From Metasolibacillus sp. (GTDB taxonomy: Bacteria; Bacillota; Bacilli; Bacillales_A; Planococcaceae): a stretch of 64,000 nucleotides of DNA. The position numbers and the translations under genes were made by a program. How positions within the stretch are numbered: position 1 is the stretch's first letter; every line of letters begins with the position of its first letter. This document shows positions 62,914 through 64,000 of this stretch, in pieces. Location: assembly GCF_025291715.1 (NCBI RefSeq), contig NZ_JAMBIZ010000006.1, forward strand, positions 62,001 through 126,000, given 5' to 3'. The notes under the pieces were generated by a model that worked only from the letters and a program-made list of their open reading frames with translations, made no database searches and was not told the DNA's origin.

Positions 62914-63594
62914 TTAATCTACCATGCGTTTTTTACAAAGGATAATTGCCACAACCCAAGCGAGGATTGTCCATAGTGCAATACCAATTAACGGTATAAC
63001 CATTTCACCTTGAGCTAAGTCGGCTAATTGTGTACTTGGCAGCCATTTAGCGATTTTTAGGAATTCAAAACGTTCGGATAACATCATAACAAATGGACCG
63101 AATGGGAAAATAATAGCAACTGGTAATATCGTAAATGTTGTTTCCAATGTTGACTTAGCAAATAAGCCACAAATTGTGCCTAAAGCTGCATAAAATAATA
63201 TGGAAAGAAACATCGCAACGATAGAGGCAATGCTTGGCATATAGTCAACAACATAGCAACAAACAGCAATAACGATAGCAGATATAGCTGAAACTAATGC
63301 ACTTTTACCAATTAAAATATCTGCAAGTGAGGCAGGGGAAAGCAATAAGCTACGCAGTGTATTGCGTTCCTTTTCCTCGGCAATCAGAGCAGCTTGCACA
63401 AAGGCTGTTACCATACCGAAAGTGAAGGCAAGCGGGAACAATAGTTGTTGTGCGGGTTCTACCCCATCCATTCTATATAAAAATGCCATAATGATTGGGA
63501 AAAATACCATGATTGAAATCGCATAGTTGCGAGAAAACTCCTTGTAATCCTTCATAAAAATGGCTTGAATACGTGTAATTGAAATGTTCATCAT
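62914..63594 (-). CDS. ABC-2 type export permease
   Basis: A 226-residue permease with about six membrane helices. It has the ABC-2 loop stretch EEKERNTLRSLLLSPASLADILIGK. It overlaps the ATPase gene by four bases, so the two form one exporter (NatAB/YhcGH type). Cargo may be a drug, peptide or Na+; undecidable. Confidence 0.9.
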   Translation of the reverse strand: MMNISITRIQAIFMKDYKEFSRNYAISIMVFFPIIMAFLYRMDGVEPAQQLLFPLAFTFGMVTAFVQAALIAEEKERNTLRSLLLSPASLADILIGKSALVSAISAIVIAVCCYVVDYMPSIASIVAMFLSILFYAALGTICGLFAKSTLETTFTILPVAIIFPFGPFVMMLSERFEFLKIAKWLPSTQLADLAQGEMVIPLIGIALWTILAWVVAIILCKKRMVD

Positions 63595-64000
63595 TGTAAG
63601 TCACTCCCTGTTATTTTCATAAAAATATCGCCTAAAGTCGGTTCGTTTGAAAAGATGCGAGCAATTTGATTATTTGCCATCCAATTGTGTACAATTTGAG
63701 CATTTTGCGCTTCGTTTTTAATCACATGAGATGAGCCATCGACCAGTTCAACCGTGATTGTTTGCTCGCTATATTGCTCCTTTAATTGCTTTGGTGTACC
63801 GATTGCTTGAATCGCACCTTTATTTAAAAAAGCAACACGATGGCACAGTGTTTCAGCTTCTTGCATATCATGCGTTGTTAAAAAGATGGTTGTACCTAGC
63901 TCATTTAAAGCGCGCAACCCTTTGTAAATATGGGCTGTGTTGACAGGGTCTAATGCAGAAGTTGGCTCATCTAAAAATAGAAGCTCTGGTTTATGCAAAA
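63591..64000 (-). CDS. ABC exporter ATPase (partial, C-terminal part)
   Basis: The 3' 136 codons of an ABC ATPase; the 5' part is beyond the right edge. Walker B reads LLFLDEPTSALDP and the switch His lies in LTTHDMQEAE. A C-terminal regulatory stretch follows (TVELVDGSSHVIKNE). Walker A and the signature are outside the window. It overlaps the permease by four bases. Confidence 0.9.
   Translation of the reverse strand, partial: LHKPELLFLDEPTSALDPVNTAHIYKGLRALNELGTTIFLTTHDMQEAETLCHRVAFLNKGAIQAIGTPKQLKEQYSEQTITVELVDGSSHVIKNEAQNAQIVHNWMANNQIARIFSNEPTLGDIFMKITGSDLQ

Overview
The window is a low-GC Firmicutes chromosome segment, most like Lysinibacillus, Solibacillus or a related Planococcaceae member. 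The reasons are the AT-rich codon use, strong AGGAGG ribosome binding sites, a 326-residue meso-diaminopimelate dehydrogenase, SLH cell-wall anchoring, a T-box leader, many lipobox proteins, and hairpin terminators between convergent genes. The genus is inferred from gene content, not from a marker gene. I see no tRNA, rRNA, CRISPR array, prophage or intact insertion sequence.

Layout. 1-6.3 kb: an ABC-type permease cut by the left edge, a small secreted protein, a methyl-accepting chemotaxis receptor, a membrane-linked XRE regulator, an SLH-anchored alpha/beta hydrolase and an unknown 210-residue protein. 6.4-17.3 kb: cytochrome c551, an M20 amidohydrolase with a changed metal-site motif, a citrate-type two-component system with a CitMHS transporter, ddh, a CPA1 antiporter, a DmpA-type peptidase and an AI-2E family membrane protein. 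17.3-23.4 kb: an HTH-TPR regulator divergent from an MFS exporter with three 17-bp operators between them, then an unknown protein, tag, an NTF2-like protein and an S66 (MccF/LD-carboxypeptidase) peptidase. 23.5-27.3 kb: the bacterial RNA-repair pair hen1-pnkp. 27.5-30.9 kb: MMPL and MFS exporters.

31-42 kb is a complete carbon-phosphorus lyase locus: phnF, phnGHIJK, phnM, phnL, a PHP-domain phosphoesterase, phnD, phnC and two phnE genes. PhnJ lacks two of the four landmark cysteines. PhnK carries an extra four-cysteine insertion. A PHP protein occupies the place of PhnP and PhnN. The phnG promoter has three TTHACA-like elements at exact 11-bp spacing, as expected for PhoP control. A five-copy 21-bp degenerate tandem repeat follows the locus.

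42.3-46.9 kb: two small membrane proteins and a Fur-boxed siderophore ABC importer. 47-53.2 kb: a signalling block of a hybrid histidine kinase, a CheR methyltransferase and a response regulator with PP2C phosphatase, then a DUF2268 protease that appears to start at ATA, and a GerMN lipoprotein. 53.2-56.5 kb: a Met-specific T-box, a MetRS with a KLSTS loop, and an RsgA GTPase. 56.8-60.9 kb: a lone peptide-binding lipoprotein, then HDG-type DNA glycosylase, DinB, Ogt and TPR genes. 61-64 kb: a TauE/SafE permease, a HAD nucleotidase, and an ABC-2 exporter running off the right edge.

The strongest leads are the PhnJ/PhnK cysteine rearrangement, the Pnkp-Hen1 cassette with changed phosphatase motifs, the 21-bp repeat array, the probable ATA start, and the T-box-controlled MetRS.
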